From the NCBI GenBank assembly GCA_001695595.3, contig MBPM02000055.1, positions 62,001 through 126,000 of the forward strand: DNA of 64,000 nt, read 5' to 3'. How positions within the stretch are numbered: the first letter of the stretch is position 1; each line of letters begins with the position of its first letter. The DNA comes from Plasmopara viticola. Lineage: Eukaryota; Oomycota; Peronosporomycetes; Peronosporales; Peronosporaceae. The notes under the pieces are model-generated. The model was not told where the DNA came from. It was given only the letters and a program-made list of their open reading frames with translations, and did not search any database. The position numbers and the translations under genes were made by a program. Of the stretch, positions 1 through 11,857 are shown one piece after another.

Positions 1-1378
1 TGCGTTGCCTTGCGATGCAGCACACGAAGCCACTTTGCCTGTACGCCCGGTAGAACCGGTACGAATGTGATGTCGAGGTGGCGTTGGACGAAGTCATCAC
101 AAGTCGGCCACTTCCACCCTCAAGCCGGAAGTCGGCAAGCGACCACACGTCGAACACGCGCGAGACATGCAGACGGAAGCTGCACTGTGGCTCGGGGACC
201 ATCCCGAGACATCGTCGATGCGCTTCTGTCGTTGCTGTTCGCATGGTCTTCTCATAGTGCAGCTCTGCACCTGCGTGGAGCCAGATAGGATGATTCAGAC
301 CATACATCGCGCGCTCGTTTGGAGGCAGGTCGCGCCACGTAATCTTCTCGCACGTCTTGTACCAACACGTCCTTGTTGCTCTCGACCATGCCGACATTTG
401 ACTCCATCTGATGAGCTAGCCTCGTTTAAGAGAGGAGATTGTATAGAAGTTCAGCGCATTGCATCTGCCAAAGCAAGACATCACGGATGTCAGTAGCTCG
501 ACGCTCGCCATTGTCCAGTTCCTCTCGTGCGTTGCACTCGCCACGCGCATGAAGTGCAGTAGTAAGGTGAGACGCTGACGCTTGAGTTGCGCATCAAGTC
601 TTGGAACCCCCAATTCACCGTCGCTGCGCCGCTGGTGCAAGAGCTCACTTTTGATGAGCTGCGCATGCTTTGTATCGCGGTCGTGCTTGCGGCTCGAGAC
701 GAAATGGTTAAGCATCGACTGCCAGCGGCGCACCACTTTTTGCGAAATCGCCACATGCTGTGTGTAGTGCCACAGGCGTGAGAGCACAATCGTCTGTGGT
801 ACCAGGAGTCGATCACGAAGCGTGCGCGCGCGTTTGTACCAAGCATTGAAGCCGTCGTTGAAGCGCTGATCAAGGAACTCGATGATTATGTTATCCACAG
901 GCGCTTGTCCAAAAGGGATGCCCAAGTTTTTGACCGTGTCCGTGGGCGCTAGCTTATGGACGTCAGGCATGGCAGGGAATTCGGCATTTCAATTTAGCTC
1001 CAGCAGCGCAGACTTGGATAAGTTAGGTTTTGCACCAGAGCCTTGGCAATTCCGTCCACGGATGCAAGCTGCTTTTGGAGATTCACAATTGAACTGGCAA
1101 GAAGCGTCGAGTCATCCGCAAAGAATATACTCGTCACCGTGTGGTCTGCATTCAGACACACACCGTGCACCTCGTGCGCGCAGCATGTTCCAGAGCAACT
1201 CGATTGTGAGCACAAAGAGCAGCGCCGAGAGCGGATCGCCTTGCTTCACGCTGCGCGTCGGATGCAATGCTGGCTGGACGTTGCTGTTGATCAGCAAGTG
1301 CGCGTGGGTGTTTGTGTACAGCAGCTTGATCCACTTGATGAAGTACTATCTTAAGCCCATGCGCTGAAGCGAAAGGAG
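1..1378 (-). mobile_element. Non-LTR (LINE-type) retrotransposon fragment, reverse transcriptase region
   Basis: Reading on the minus strand from about 1378 downward, the frames carry reverse-transcriptase signatures in the right order: a VKQGDPLSALLFVLTIELL block (near 1250-1180), then a FADDSTLLA catalytic box (near 1125), then thumb and C-terminal sequence between 970 and 416 (including an NLGIPFG segment), and a further open stretch from about 370 to 1. Frames shift between blocks and a stop lies just upstream of the QGDP block, so the copy is dead. The 5' part is missing beyond about 1378 and the 3' end is cut by the window edge. This is the LINE type rather than gypsy or copia, because the QGDP/FADD spacing and the long C-terminal extension fit non-LTR elements. 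No target-site duplication can be tested. Confidence 0.85.
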
Positions 1379-4300
1379 AAAATAGAATGAGCCCTAAGTG
1401 GGGGGTAGTCTACTTTTCTGGATGATGTCAGTATTGTACCAAAGGAACATTCTCACTTCAAGCCAGGCTGTGAAGAAGACGCAGCAGCCACTGGTTGTTT
1501 CGAGCTGCTACCGAAGAAGACAATTGCAATACCTTGCCTAAATATTTACAACGCGGAAGCTTAAATGACCTTCTAAGAGTCAGTGCAGGCGTCAGAAAGA
1601 GTGAAGGTTCCAGTGCAAACGAGAAAGGCGAGTCCAGATATAGCAAGGACAATGCCGTTAGCAGGGTTGACCGTGATAAGCACGGAAAGGACTAGTGCAA
1701 GGAGAAGAGAAGGAGGAAGGAGCAAGAAAAGGATAAAAGAATTTAGCCTGAAAAGTGTGACTTCTTCACCAACGTCATATCTTGAGGCTCTTTGTCCAGA
1801 CAAGCGAACTCAAAAGACTTGATCATGTGAAGTTGAACAGTAATTTGACACCATCGACTATTGACAAACAACTAACACAGGACTCAAAAGTACCACGTAA
1901 CGTGTATGGTCGACTCCGATCCTAAATGGCTGCCGCATAACTAGCTATTTGAGAAAGACAATCTCAATTTTTTGGAACTTTTGATGCGTACTACCTTCAG
2001 CACCTAAACTGAGAAGTCATATGCGTACATCGGCAGAAATCCACAAGATTATGTAGCGGTTAAGGACAACATCGGCAGCTCGTGCCTACCATACGCCATC
2101 TTAATGGCGCTTGAGCTGCCAAAGTAATAGCAAGAGGGCGATCGACTGCCAGATATCTAGACAAAAGCCTGTAAGATGCGAACGTGACCAAGGATCCGTT
2201 ACGAAAAGTTGAAATTTTTTTTGCCACTGCGTGAAAAACGTAACCGAATTAGGCGTTAAGATCAGTATGAAGACCGTCGAGTCAGCCTTGCGGATAATGC
2301 TGACCCCTCGGCAATCACCGGAAACTTCTTGACAATGAGAACAAGGTGCGCTTGCTCAAGCCTGGTGTGGACATCGTCGGCGCATACAAGTGCAACATGG
2401 GAGCACACTGCTTCAAATGCAACGTCCAAGAGGGAGAATACCATTGTGCGCCAAGGGGGCGAGGACGCTGGCACCTGCAATCAGACATGGATGCGTATGA
2501 TAAAATCTATCCGCAAGGTGCGCAAAACGTTGAGCTCTGATAAGCGATCCTACCTTTGTATGTGTGGAGTCGTTGTGACAGCGTTTCATAGCGTACATTG
2601 TGCCCTTGAGACAAGATGAAAATGACTTCGCAAATTCGGACTGAGTATACTCGTGGTGAATTTTTCTCACCATTTTCAGCTAATAGTGGCCAATCTACGT
2701 TATGAAGGAGCTACTTAACTCCGATTATTTAGTGAGATTGAATCCACGTTCTGCCGCAAAAAAACGGCTGTTCCGTCAAGTTGATCGACGCCGTCTCAGA
2801 TTTGATAGAAGAAAAGAAACAACACGACAGGGTATGACTGAGAATACAACAAGGCTAAAATTACACTAACGAAATTTGTTCAGTTATATACAAGTTTAGC
2901 AACAAAGACGAACAATCCAAGCAGTTACATCGAATCCGAGTGGCCGGAATCGAAATAGCAACCAATTGAATCCCAAGCACACTAAGCACACAATCGAACG
3001 TTATAGTCATTCACCCCAACAATACTCGGTACTTCATCACTTGCTTTGTCTTGCACAATGCGGTTCAAGGAACAGCCAGAAGCAGTCAACTTCCAATCAG
3101 CCCATCGGAAAAGGAATAAATCTGATAATTAGATTGACTCGATCAACTCACACTCATCCAGTGGCTACTGTGATACTTACCTACCCCTAGCAACTGTCTG
3201 CCTATCGATGGCGGTATCGATTCCGCTTCGTTGTGCGTCTCTTCGTCAAAGCCTATCGTTGAGGTCGTGTCGCGCAGAACTATAACGATGCATGAGGCGA
3301 CAGCGACATTGCGAGCCGCGAGGTCCCCGTCAACTTCAGCTTTAGCTGAATTTCTTTGGATCAAAGGATTCGAGACAATGGATGAATCGATTGGAAAATT
3401 GGCGCGATACTCTATCCCTACGAGAACCTCGTTTGGGGTGAGCGCTAGCAAATGTCGAATCGGACTTTCGAATGCAGGTGTGCCCCCCCCGCGCTACTCC
3501 TGCGTGATATTGGGCTTTATTCCGACACCATGTCATGATGGTAATTGGTACCAGGTACACTTTTAATTTCAAAAATAACATCGAGCCTCTAAATAGCTTC
3601 CTAGTGACGGCGGTAACCACTGATCTAGGAGCAGATCCGCACCATCCAGATCGGCCAGCTCTGCCAGGACCACAGTTGAGAAGTTCGTCAAAAGCTAAGG
3701 CTTCGCGCGGCCTGCAACGCGCTAGCGCGACAAGAGAGTCAAATCGTTCCACTTTACGCTCGTTAGCGGGGCTATGACGTTCATAGCATGGGTCTTGCAA
3801 AACTAGAATCATCTGACTGTTACGAGTAGTATAGGAAATTACAACTGTCTTCAAGCATATAAGCTGACTCTTTTTGTACAACTTGTTGCAGTTGTTGCTT
3901 ACCAAGCCATAGAAGCTCACTGAGATTTAAATTTGAGTTATAAATTTTCTTTCGCGCTATACAATAGGTCAATTGTAAATAAACAACGTATACTAGGTTG
4001 CTCTGAATACCAAAAATTAAAAGTTTGGGTTGTCCAAAAGTTATGTTGCGTGGCTCGGATGCCCGGACCCGATAGGTGTTGGAACTCCTAGTACGTGAAT
4101 AAGATGCTTGATACGTCTTCGGGAATGGAAATATTGGATGTTCTTCATATAAAAGGAAAGTACCTTTGATCAACAACTTGGGGTAGGTGGACTTTTTTTG
4201 GGATGTATATTAATTTTAATTGTTTACATAATGTACGCTTTGAATCTTAATTATAATATGGTGCAGTTGCCATCAGCTAACATAATAATAGTAAATGGTC

Positions 4301-4681
4301 TCATCATTAATGTTTATAGCACATTAGCAGGGGTTGCTATGGTAGATAGTAATTGTACAATATATTTCACGTGCAAGCACAATGTGCAAGAGTTTAAAAT
4401 ATACAGTAAATTAGGAGAAATCAGGATGATGTTTGTGTCATTTGTCATTACTTGGCTAGCTGACGCCAGTTATCGGTACTTGTGCACCTAACCAAAAGCC
4501 AGATATGGAAGACCACGTATTTTCGAGCTAGTTGATCATAAAAGAAATTTACATTATCTATATTTGGAGCTTATACAGGTATATAGGCCAGTCATTTTTG
4601 TGCTTGTTGGATTTTAAGCAACTTAACTTATCTACGTACGCGATTTGGTGCCCTATCGCAGCAATTTATTAAAATAGGAGT
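1379..4681. other. Gene-poor region
   Basis: I see no gene I can support. Short open frames exist on both strands but none shows a family motif. A minus-strand frame at 3143-3451 carries a hydrophobic stretch followed about 30 residues later by GRQLLG, but it has no start in a suitable place; it is discussed under findings. Confidence 0.6.
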
Positions 4682-5025
4682 ATTTTACTCTTGTAATGTA
4701 ATGTAATGTATTACGTTATCGCGTTGCCAAGTTATGCACGTGCTAGGCTCAGTCTGGCTAGTCCACGGCATAGAGTGGTGTCCGCATACGTCGGGTCTCG
4801 TTCGGCGGGCAGTGCATCCAGCACCGAGGTCGTGAGGGTCTTCCATTTATTTTTTTAGGTCTGACTTGGTAAGAGCCCAGGTGGCTTGGTGCTGGAGACC
4901 GTCGCGTCGAGGGTGAGACTCTACTCTGCAGATGCCCGAGAGCACCTGCCCTAAGCGCGCGAGCATTTAGCCCCGCGCTCGGAAGGAGGGCGTCATCCCT
5001 ACCTTTTCCGAGAAATTTTACTCTT
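4682..5025 (-). mobile_element. SINE-like retroposon, copy 1, with target-site duplication
   Basis: This is a 322-bp element (4693-5014) flanked by an exact 11-bp direct repeat, attttactctt, at 4682-4692 and 5015-5025. It is over 85% identical by eye to copies at 32206-32531 and 52686-53013. The left edge on the plus strand is a run of gtaat pentamers; read on the minus strand this is a 3' tail of ATTAC-type repeats, so the element lies on the minus strand with a head beginning GGAAAAGGT. Flanking duplications and a repeat tail indicate insertion by target-primed reverse transcription. Minus-strand ORFs inside it recur in the other copies because the repeat recurs; I do not regard them as genes. 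Confidence 0.85.
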
Positions 5026-7081
5026 ACTACAAAGAATTTTCGTTTTTACCTTTACCTCGGTAGAAACGAGAAAGCGCTTCCATGTAAACCACTTTTTGTG
5101 ATCTCTGTTCTTAATTCACTCTTTTTGCAGTAGCCTCAAACCCGAGGAAAATGTTTTCGAGTTTCTTCTTAGAATTCTCGACAGCAAATTGGGTTGCTCT
5201 ACATAAAACGCCTAATGCGATCTACTCCTTTGACTTCTCACTTTTTAGGTAGGAACGGTCTCTTCCTCCTTAACTCTATAGTTTTCTACGGAGGAGCCTT
5301 CAACAGCACCTGCGACGCTTGAGACTTCAAAGCAGCCCAATAGGGACAGCGTAAGCAACATTTGCACTGACGCTACAATCACGTCGGGCTAATTGCACAA
5401 AATAGTATAATATTATTGCCACAGCTTCAGCAACTATAAGAAAAGCAAATTATGCAAGACACGACATCACATCCGCTGGGATAATATCGTGTCTGACGAA
5501 AACGGCACTTTGCATAAAACTTGGCAATTTTCCGACAAAGACCCTGTACAATTGTGATGTATTACTTTGCAATAGGAGCCAACTTTGACGTACCTTGAGC
5601 TACAAAAACTTACGCTGCTAGGCTCTGTCTCTCTCGGTTGTCATCGAAGCCGTCATGACGGAAAGATCTCCTTTATGCATGGGCAGCGGATGACGCTAAC
5701 GACGCTGACATATGCAGACGCGTCTTCAAAAGCAACACAACCTTTTTTTCGTGAGTCGACTCGTTCGCCTGTCAAATGTTCATCGTGATCCATAGTCCCC
5801 GCCAGATAAAAAGTGATGTAGGAACCTGCAGTAATAGCGGTTTATCGATAACGTTGGATTTGTGCTTTCAGTGCTGCTAAGCAATCATAAACATACACGT
5901 GTGGGTCCTCTCTCCTAAGGGCAATAAATTACAGTATAAGTCGCCTATTATCATATCGAATGACATACTCGGAAGTTCAAATCCTCTTATGTTAGCATGA
6001 AGATGGAAAGTTTGTGGTAGTTCGTTATCAAAATGAGTATAGCTTCAAGTATGAAGAACCAGTAGATCCTGTAGATTGTGCTGGGGCTGGGATGGGCGAC
6101 ATTGTCTGAGATATGCCTAAAAGAATAAAACTGCCGAGGCGAGAAAGCCTGAATTTAAGCACTGAAGAAGGAATTCAGCCTTTCGGTGACAAATCTGACA
6201 CATAGCCGTTTTAAATGCTATCTGAACACCTCGAAAAATTGAGGCATCGAGAGAACACAATAAAATCATTGTTTAGATTAGAGAAAAAAGTAATTTTTGA
6301 TTGACAATTCTGTAAACTACAGACATGCAAGTTTAAGTGATTGACATGACCGAAATGAGTACAAAGGACGGGTGTAGAGTTGTCAGATCCCTATCCCTTT
6401 ATTGGCTCATTCTTGTGATACTAGTGCAAATACTTTCAGTGTACAAATTATTTCAGTACAATTAATTATTTTAAAATATAGGTAGTAATCTTTAATTCGC
6501 ATTTCTTAGATTTCCGCCTCACGAACGCTGATGTACCGCCTCGATGTATTACAGTCCGTACCGAAGAAAGGCCGCGAGACTAACAAGCAAATATAGAATG
6601 TGTTATGCTTCGTGAACTTGACCTAAAAAACTAGCCAAGGTGGTCACCATAAAAGCTTTTAAACTAGGATTTATCTTGTTCACTACAGTCGTGATTATAA
6701 TAAAGCCACATCTTCAAGAATTCGTACTACTGATATTAGAAATATTTCTGTACCGCGGGTTAGGTTTTATAAGAAAACAGCTGAATACTTTTCTCATGTA
6801 TGTAGCATTGTGCATACGACAAACTAGACTTTACTTCAAATCCTCAAATCTTCATGATAAATCTTTGAGATAGCGACACTAGGGTTGCCAAAACGAAACA
6901 GCCAGTTTTAAAGTCTCTCTTGCCACTCTTGCCGTCACATTCGTTAAGAGCATTCGCCACGACGGCCTCCGTCTAGGAAAATCGACTTGGTACTTGACTT
7001 TGCTTCTCGGGAAATGAAAACATGTTGCACTCACTTTTGTCCTTGGTGATCTCCTGTTTTGTGCAGCAACGTAATTCAACA
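5026..7081. other. Gene-poor region
   Basis: Nothing here can be supported as a gene. The sequence is AT-rich with short unrelated open frames. One B-box-like string (agttcaaatcc) lies near 5975 but has no A box at tRNA spacing. Confidence 0.6.
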
Positions 7082-8625
7082 ATGCTAGGACACAACATTC
7101 ATTTTGCGGTATTAGTCGCCGGTGCGTGTCTTTTCGACTGAAAATATGAAATGTCGCGTGAATACTAAGTGAGGGCGCTTTCTTAATAATAGTAATTGTC
7201 CAAGTCGCGCCTATCGAATACGCCACAGCAGCATCTTCGATCTGCAGCAAGGCGAAAGAGTGCTATGTGAACGGGTTGTCGTCTAAGGTGTGCAATCGCT
7301 CCGAGAAGAAATGCAATCGATGCATCAGTGTGATGGAAAGCGACTCGCTGTGGGCGTCAATTGGGATCTTTACTGAGTACGCGTGTTACGATTTGAACGA
7401 TGATGGCGAGTGTCCAGCTGACACAACCGAATGCTCTGCAAGTACGTCGATCGCTATATAATGTGCAGATGTAAGGAAATTGTACTCACTGTGTTGTCGT
7501 GTAGAATTAGAGACGTCTGGTACGACCAATACGGACGAAAGCAGCTCACAAGCGACTGATACAGAAACAAACGCTGCACAGTCAACTTCGGGTACAAAGA
7601 GAAATACATCGTCTACGATTAGTGACACAAACGAGGTAACAGACAGCAGTGGATCAATTGATGAAAGCGATGGCACAACCTCGCAGTTCGTAAAGGACAC
7701 GAGTAATATTAATAGTACGTCTAAGTCACACAAGTCGAATTCCACCAAGACGACGAAATCCATCTTTGAAGTGTTGGAGAAAGAGGAAACCTATGAAGCG
7801 TCCACCAGCGACTCCACGAGCAACTCCCTCGAGTCGGATTCGTCCGCTACTGAACTTTCTGAAGATGATTCCTCGCAAGTGCAAAAAAGCACTAAAAGTA
7901 CTGGAACCAAAGACTCGTTCCCGAACCGCGACAGTGTGACTGCCTCTGTGACTCCAGCCATTCAAGAAGAAACAGCGGCGGTTGCCAACACTACTCCTGT
8001 TGAAAGGAAGGCTGATCAAAGCAGTGTGTCAAGTGGCACCGAAAGCGGTCGCAGCAATTCAATGGGTTTAATCCTTGGGATTGTAGGTAGTGCCGTTGTC
8101 TTGGTGGCCGTGGCTGGGTTTGTTGCGTGGAAGAAGAAAGACGACGATGATGACTCTGACGACGATGACTCGGCATTTTCACCTACTAAACCAGCGGTAA
8201 ACCAGCAAGGGGGGATACCACCCTCCACGTCGACGGCGACTACATCGTATACAGCGAACCCGGCGTATACATCACAACCTATGAATGATGCGCACAATTA
8301 CGGAAATCAATACGGTAACCCGTACCACAACAATCACGATGGAGGGGGGTACGCAAAGAACTATTCTAACAATCCATCGACGCAGTATGTCGCTCCTCCT
8401 CGTTATGGCAGTTTTTCTGGAGCACTCGATATTGACGACGATGAGCTTCGTCGAACGGACAGCATTTTAGGCGGCTCGGGTGTCATGTTAACCATTAAAA
8501 ATGGTGGAGATCCATTTGCACTTAGTGGTGGACTTAGTCCTTCGCGCCGCTGTCGTAATCGTGATGATCGAGACAGAAGGACACGTGAGACTCGTCATAC
8601 ACGCTCGTCGAGCGTCGAGTTTTAG
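7082..8625 (+). CDS. Secreted/type I membrane protein: Cys-rich ectodomain, Ser/Thr-rich stalk, one TM segment
   Basis: I reconstruct three exons: 7082-7121, 7193-7441 and 7505-8625 (introns 71 and 63 bp, GT-AG, phases consistent), giving 469 residues. The first exon supplies a Met and, across the splice, a hydrophobic signal peptide ending near ATA-ASSIC. A Cys-rich stretch follows (about residues 28-90, eight cysteines), then about 190 residues rich in Ser, Thr, Asp and Glu that look like a glycosylated stalk, one membrane helix near residues 283-305 (GLILGIVGSAVVLVAVAGFV), a KKKDDDDDSDDDD acidic run, and a cytoplasmic tail with many Asn, Tyr, Gly and Pro. It ends 148 bp from the convergent HMG-CoA synthase fusion. 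I do not recognise a named family. The architecture suggests a cell-surface protein with the Cys-rich part outside. Exon 1 is inferred from the signal peptide it creates. Confidence 0.75.
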
Positions 8626-8773
8626 CCAGCTTGATAAGGTATATATAGAGATGTGTACCACCTCAAAGTAAACCCGAATATGTTTATTTGGTGTGTAATT
8701 TGAGGCAAAGCGCACTTATGACTGAATTTATGTATGTGATGTGTCATTTGAATGAAGTAAAGCACACCTATGT

Positions 8774-11620
8774 TTACTCTCTTGCGTAGAGGGAGAAGGC
8801 AAGCTGGGACCCAAAGCCAGCGGCAAAGCGTAGCGCGTATTTATGAGCGTAGGTCCCTCCTGGAGCAAGTCGAAGACGAACATTTCCTAAGTTCGGGTCG
8901 TGGGTCGCAAAGTGTACCACAGGTGGCACCCGTTCGTGACAAAGTCCTTCAATGGCTGCAATGTCCTCAAAAGACACAGCCATGGGATGTCCTGTAAATC
9001 CCTTTGTATTCGTAATCACAAGCTCTGCGAGTAGCTCCGAGCCAAAAGCTGCACGTAAAGCGGTGACCTCCGTGTACGCACACGACGCGGTCGGTGAGGC
9101 ATTCGTGCCCGTTTCATGGCTATAGTAGACGCCATTGCGAGCAATGTCCTCGCGCGTGATGCCATAGTCATTTTCAACACGCTGTAAGAAACGGATTAAT
9201 TCTTGACTCACGTGTTGAGGCTCTAGTGCAGCACCATGATAAGCAGAGTTACTGTATTGCGTGGCAAGTAAAAGGACTGTTTTTCGTGGTATCAGAGGAC
9301 GTTCCGCCAAAGCTCGTGGAGATTCTAACACCAAGCCAATTGCTCCACTTCCGACAATCATACCACTACGTTTGACATCAAATGGACGCCCTGCAGTCTC
9401 TGCTGTCGGAGCAATACACGCTGCACCAAGGGCACGAAAACCTCCACCAATCAACGGCATCATCGTCTCGGAGCTTGCAATATCGCTTGACACGACAATG
9501 ACACGCTCACACTTGCCTTTTGTAATCCAATCTTGAGCCATGCCAATGGCTTGCGTCGCACCAGCACATGCAGCGTTCAGTTGCGTATTCGGGCCACGAG
9601 CTCCCGTCAATTGAGCAACTTGTGCATTGGCCAACACAAGCAATCGAAAGAGGATCTTACGATCCAATGCATAAGCTGATTCCTCCTCGTTTTGAAACTG
9701 ACGCAATGTTTCCGACACTGCAGCGTGCATGGTCGGAAAAGACGTGGCAAAGATAACGCCGGTTGAATCGCGTAAATGTTGGGGTAAACGCCAATTGCCA
9801 TTCGTTCCATCAACTAGAGCCGCGTTTCGAATAGCTTCGAGACCAGCAGCGACTGCTAATTGCGTCGAGGCGTCCATTGAATGAGCGATCGATGCAGAAA
9901 TTCCATAATCGTTTTCAAGATCGACACAATTTACGACAGCCGATACTTGGATACACTGTGCGTCACTTGCGACTAGTGTTTGCGTTATTTGGCCGGTTTT
10001 CAACTCCTTGCCAACGTGTACAATCTTTTGAGCTATCATTCTCTTCTTTTCCGCACTTGGGACGTTTGAGATGCAAATGTCACCGCGTAAAAGTTTCTCA
10101 ATTGATTCTGCACCCTCAAATACATTCGTTTGACCAGGCAACCCAACACTTGTCCCAACCACATAGACTGCACCACTGAGTTCCTGTACAGACTTGACCA
10201 CGCGCTGGTGTTCGTCATACCTTTCCGCGGTGTCTGGCGACTCGGAGCGAGCGTAGAAACGACGACCCAGCGCGTCAATTTGGTCCAAGTAGAACTCGCC
10301 TAATGGAATGGATCGAATGGACTGCGTGAGTTGCAGACTATTTGATACGCCGTGCGCTTGTTGACGTAATTTCATACGTGCCGTAAATTCTTTTGGTGTG
10401 ATTTTTTGACGGCGTGCCAGACGTGCGGTTAAGTCCAATGTCTTGGCCATTTTTTCGAGTGAAAACTTGCTTTGCATGGCATCCGCTTCCCGCATGTGCA
10501 GTACAAACATTGTGGCAATACTCCCCGATCCATACGAGAACATGAGCACGCGAGCACCACGTGACAGATCGCGGTGACACGCGTGCACTAGCGTTGCCAA
10601 GTTGATGTAGACTGCAGCTGTATAGCAATTTCCAATTTGCTGCGATGTGGTACAACTGGGCCCAACTTTGGTCTGAAACTCGTCTTGGGCTACTTTTCGA
10701 GCGGCGAGGTCCAATTCCCGGTCATTGAGTGTATCTCTTAACGGCGCAGTTAACCACGTCGTTAGCGCTCGATACCTTTCTTTCGCAGCTTCGTTTCCAG
10801 TCGTAAATTCTCGTCTTGCATCCAAATAAAAAAGACGCGCAAAGGACTTTTGTACCAGTTTGTGGTACGGCGAGTGGAACACAGCGTAATTTACTGACGC
10901 GACACCGGTTTCTTCTGGTTCTGATTCTTGTTTCTTGCAGAAGAGCTGATAACATTCGTCCAGAGCGTGTAAATAACATGCATTCGACAATTTCCCGTCC
11001 ACTGTCGGGTACTCACTGGTTACATTGGGTTTGTAAAAGTCCCAGACATTTGTCGTGTGGGTGGCTTTCGAGCGACAATCCAATACTATTGGTGCGTCAG
11101 CTCCAATGAGCATGGCCACAGCCCCACACCCGCCACTGGGACGGGCTGGACCTTTTGCGTACACTGCAATGTCCGTTGCGACTACCAGAGCGTATCTTCC
11201 GTCCCACAAAGAACTGTCAACCCACGCCACTGCATTCAGTAGCGCCGCTGTGCCACCGTAACACGCATTGATGACCGTGGCGCCATCCACGTCGGTATTG
11301 TCCCCAAATAATTGCATCAGGACAGTCTTCGTGGACTTGCTCTTGTCTGTAAGCGTCTCTGTACCCACCTCGAGGCGTCCAATTTCCTCGGGATTTACGT
11401 GGTATTGGCTCATGAGTCGCGAGACGACGGTTAGTGCCAATGCATTCACGTCTTCGCGGTCGCCAGGCACGGCCATACCCAATTGACCCAAGCCCAGTGT
11501 GTATTTGCCACTGCCGACACCGTCAAAGACCTCCATTTCGCTTTGGTCTACAAAAGTTGAAGGGAAGTGAACTTCCATAGCCAGGATACCGACATGATTG
11601 GGGCGCGGGATACTATTCAT
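8774..11620 (-). CDS. Fusion protein: hydroxymethylglutaryl-CoA synthase + beta-ketoacyl synthase domain
   Basis: A single uninterrupted 948-residue frame. Residues 1 to about 455 are an HMG-CoA synthase, which condenses acetyl-CoA with acetoacetyl-CoA to HMG-CoA in the mevalonate pathway. Its active-site residues are present: Glu84 in LEVGTET, Cys120 in NACYGGTAAL and His249 in FHSPY, and the GDGKLS-like VDGKLS and PSGGCGAVA motifs are also there. Residues about 480-948 form a second thiolase-fold unit of the ketoacyl-ACP synthase type, with nucleophile Cys685 (NAACAGATQ), His835 (SHETGTN), Lys873 and His878 (TKGFTGHPM), so its Cys-His-His triad is intact too. HMG-CoA synthases usually stop at about 460-520 residues. 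No acyltransferase or carrier-protein domain is attached. It is convergent with the surface-protein gene. The role of the second half is unknown: it may use a discrete acyl carrier protein or a CoA substrate. Confidence 0.93.
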   Translation of the reverse strand: MNSIPRPNHVGILAMEVHFPSTFVDQSEMEVFDGVGSGKYTLGLGQLGMAVPGDREDVNALALTVVSRLMSQYHVNPEEIGRLEVGTETLTDKSKSTKTVLMQLFGDNTDVDGATVINACYGGTAALLNAVAWVDSSLWDGRYALVVATDIAVYAKGPARPSGGCGAVAMLIGADAPIVLDCRSKATHTTNVWDFYKPNVTSEYPTVDGKLSNACYLHALDECYQLFCKKQESEPEETGVASVNYAVFHSPYHKLVQKSFARLFYLDARREFTTGNEAAKERYRALTTWLTAPLRDTLNDRELDLAARKVAQDEFQTKVGPSCTTSQQIGNCYTAAVYINLATLVHACHRDLSRGARVLMFSYGSGSIATMFVLHMREADAMQSKFSLEKMAKTLDLTARLARRQKITPKEFTARMKLRQQAHGVSNSLQLTQSIRSIPLGEFYLDQIDALGRRFYARSESPDTAERYDEHQRVVKSVQELSGAVYVVGTSVGLPGQTNVFEGAESIEKLLRGDICISNVPSAEKKRMIAQKIVHVGKELKTGQITQTLVASDAQCIQVSAVVNCVDLENDYGISASIAHSMDASTQLAVAAGLEAIRNAALVDGTNGNWRLPQHLRDSTGVIFATSFPTMHAAVSETLRQFQNEEESAYALDRKILFRLLVLANAQVAQLTGARGPNTQLNAACAGATQAIGMAQDWITKGKCERVIVVSSDIASSETMMPLIGGGFRALGAACIAPTAETAGRPFDVKRSGMIVGSGAIGLVLESPRALAERPLIPRKTVLLLATQYSNSAYHGAALEPQHVSQELIRFLQRVENDYGITREDIARNGVYYSHETGTNASPTASCAYTEVTALRAAFGSELLAELVITNTKGFTGHPMAVSFEDIAAIEGLCHERVPPVVHFATHDPNLGNVRLRLAPGGTYAHKYALRFAAGFGSQLAFSLYARE

Positions 11621-11857
11621 GACGTTTGAGGTGAATAGAAAGTGTAGGGACTTCTGGTTCCTGAACTTTTAGCTGAGACATTTGTGTACCCTCACTATTC
11701 GTACCGGCGATGATTATTATAATTTAAGTATAGTACATTCTACCTCTTTGAAATTTAATGCCGCGCAACATGGACGAAGCAATGCAATTGACGGCAAACA
11801 CGATCGAAAGCCCGATTGCTATTGCTAGCAGTCTTAAGCGTCAACGCTTCCTCGCTT
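11621..11857. promoter_or_regulatory. Upstream region of the HMG-CoA synthase fusion
   Basis: About 240 bp between the fusion gene's start codon and a decayed secreted ORF on the same strand. It is AT-rich near 11700-11750. It presumably holds the promoter, but I see no clear initiator element. Confidence 0.3.
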
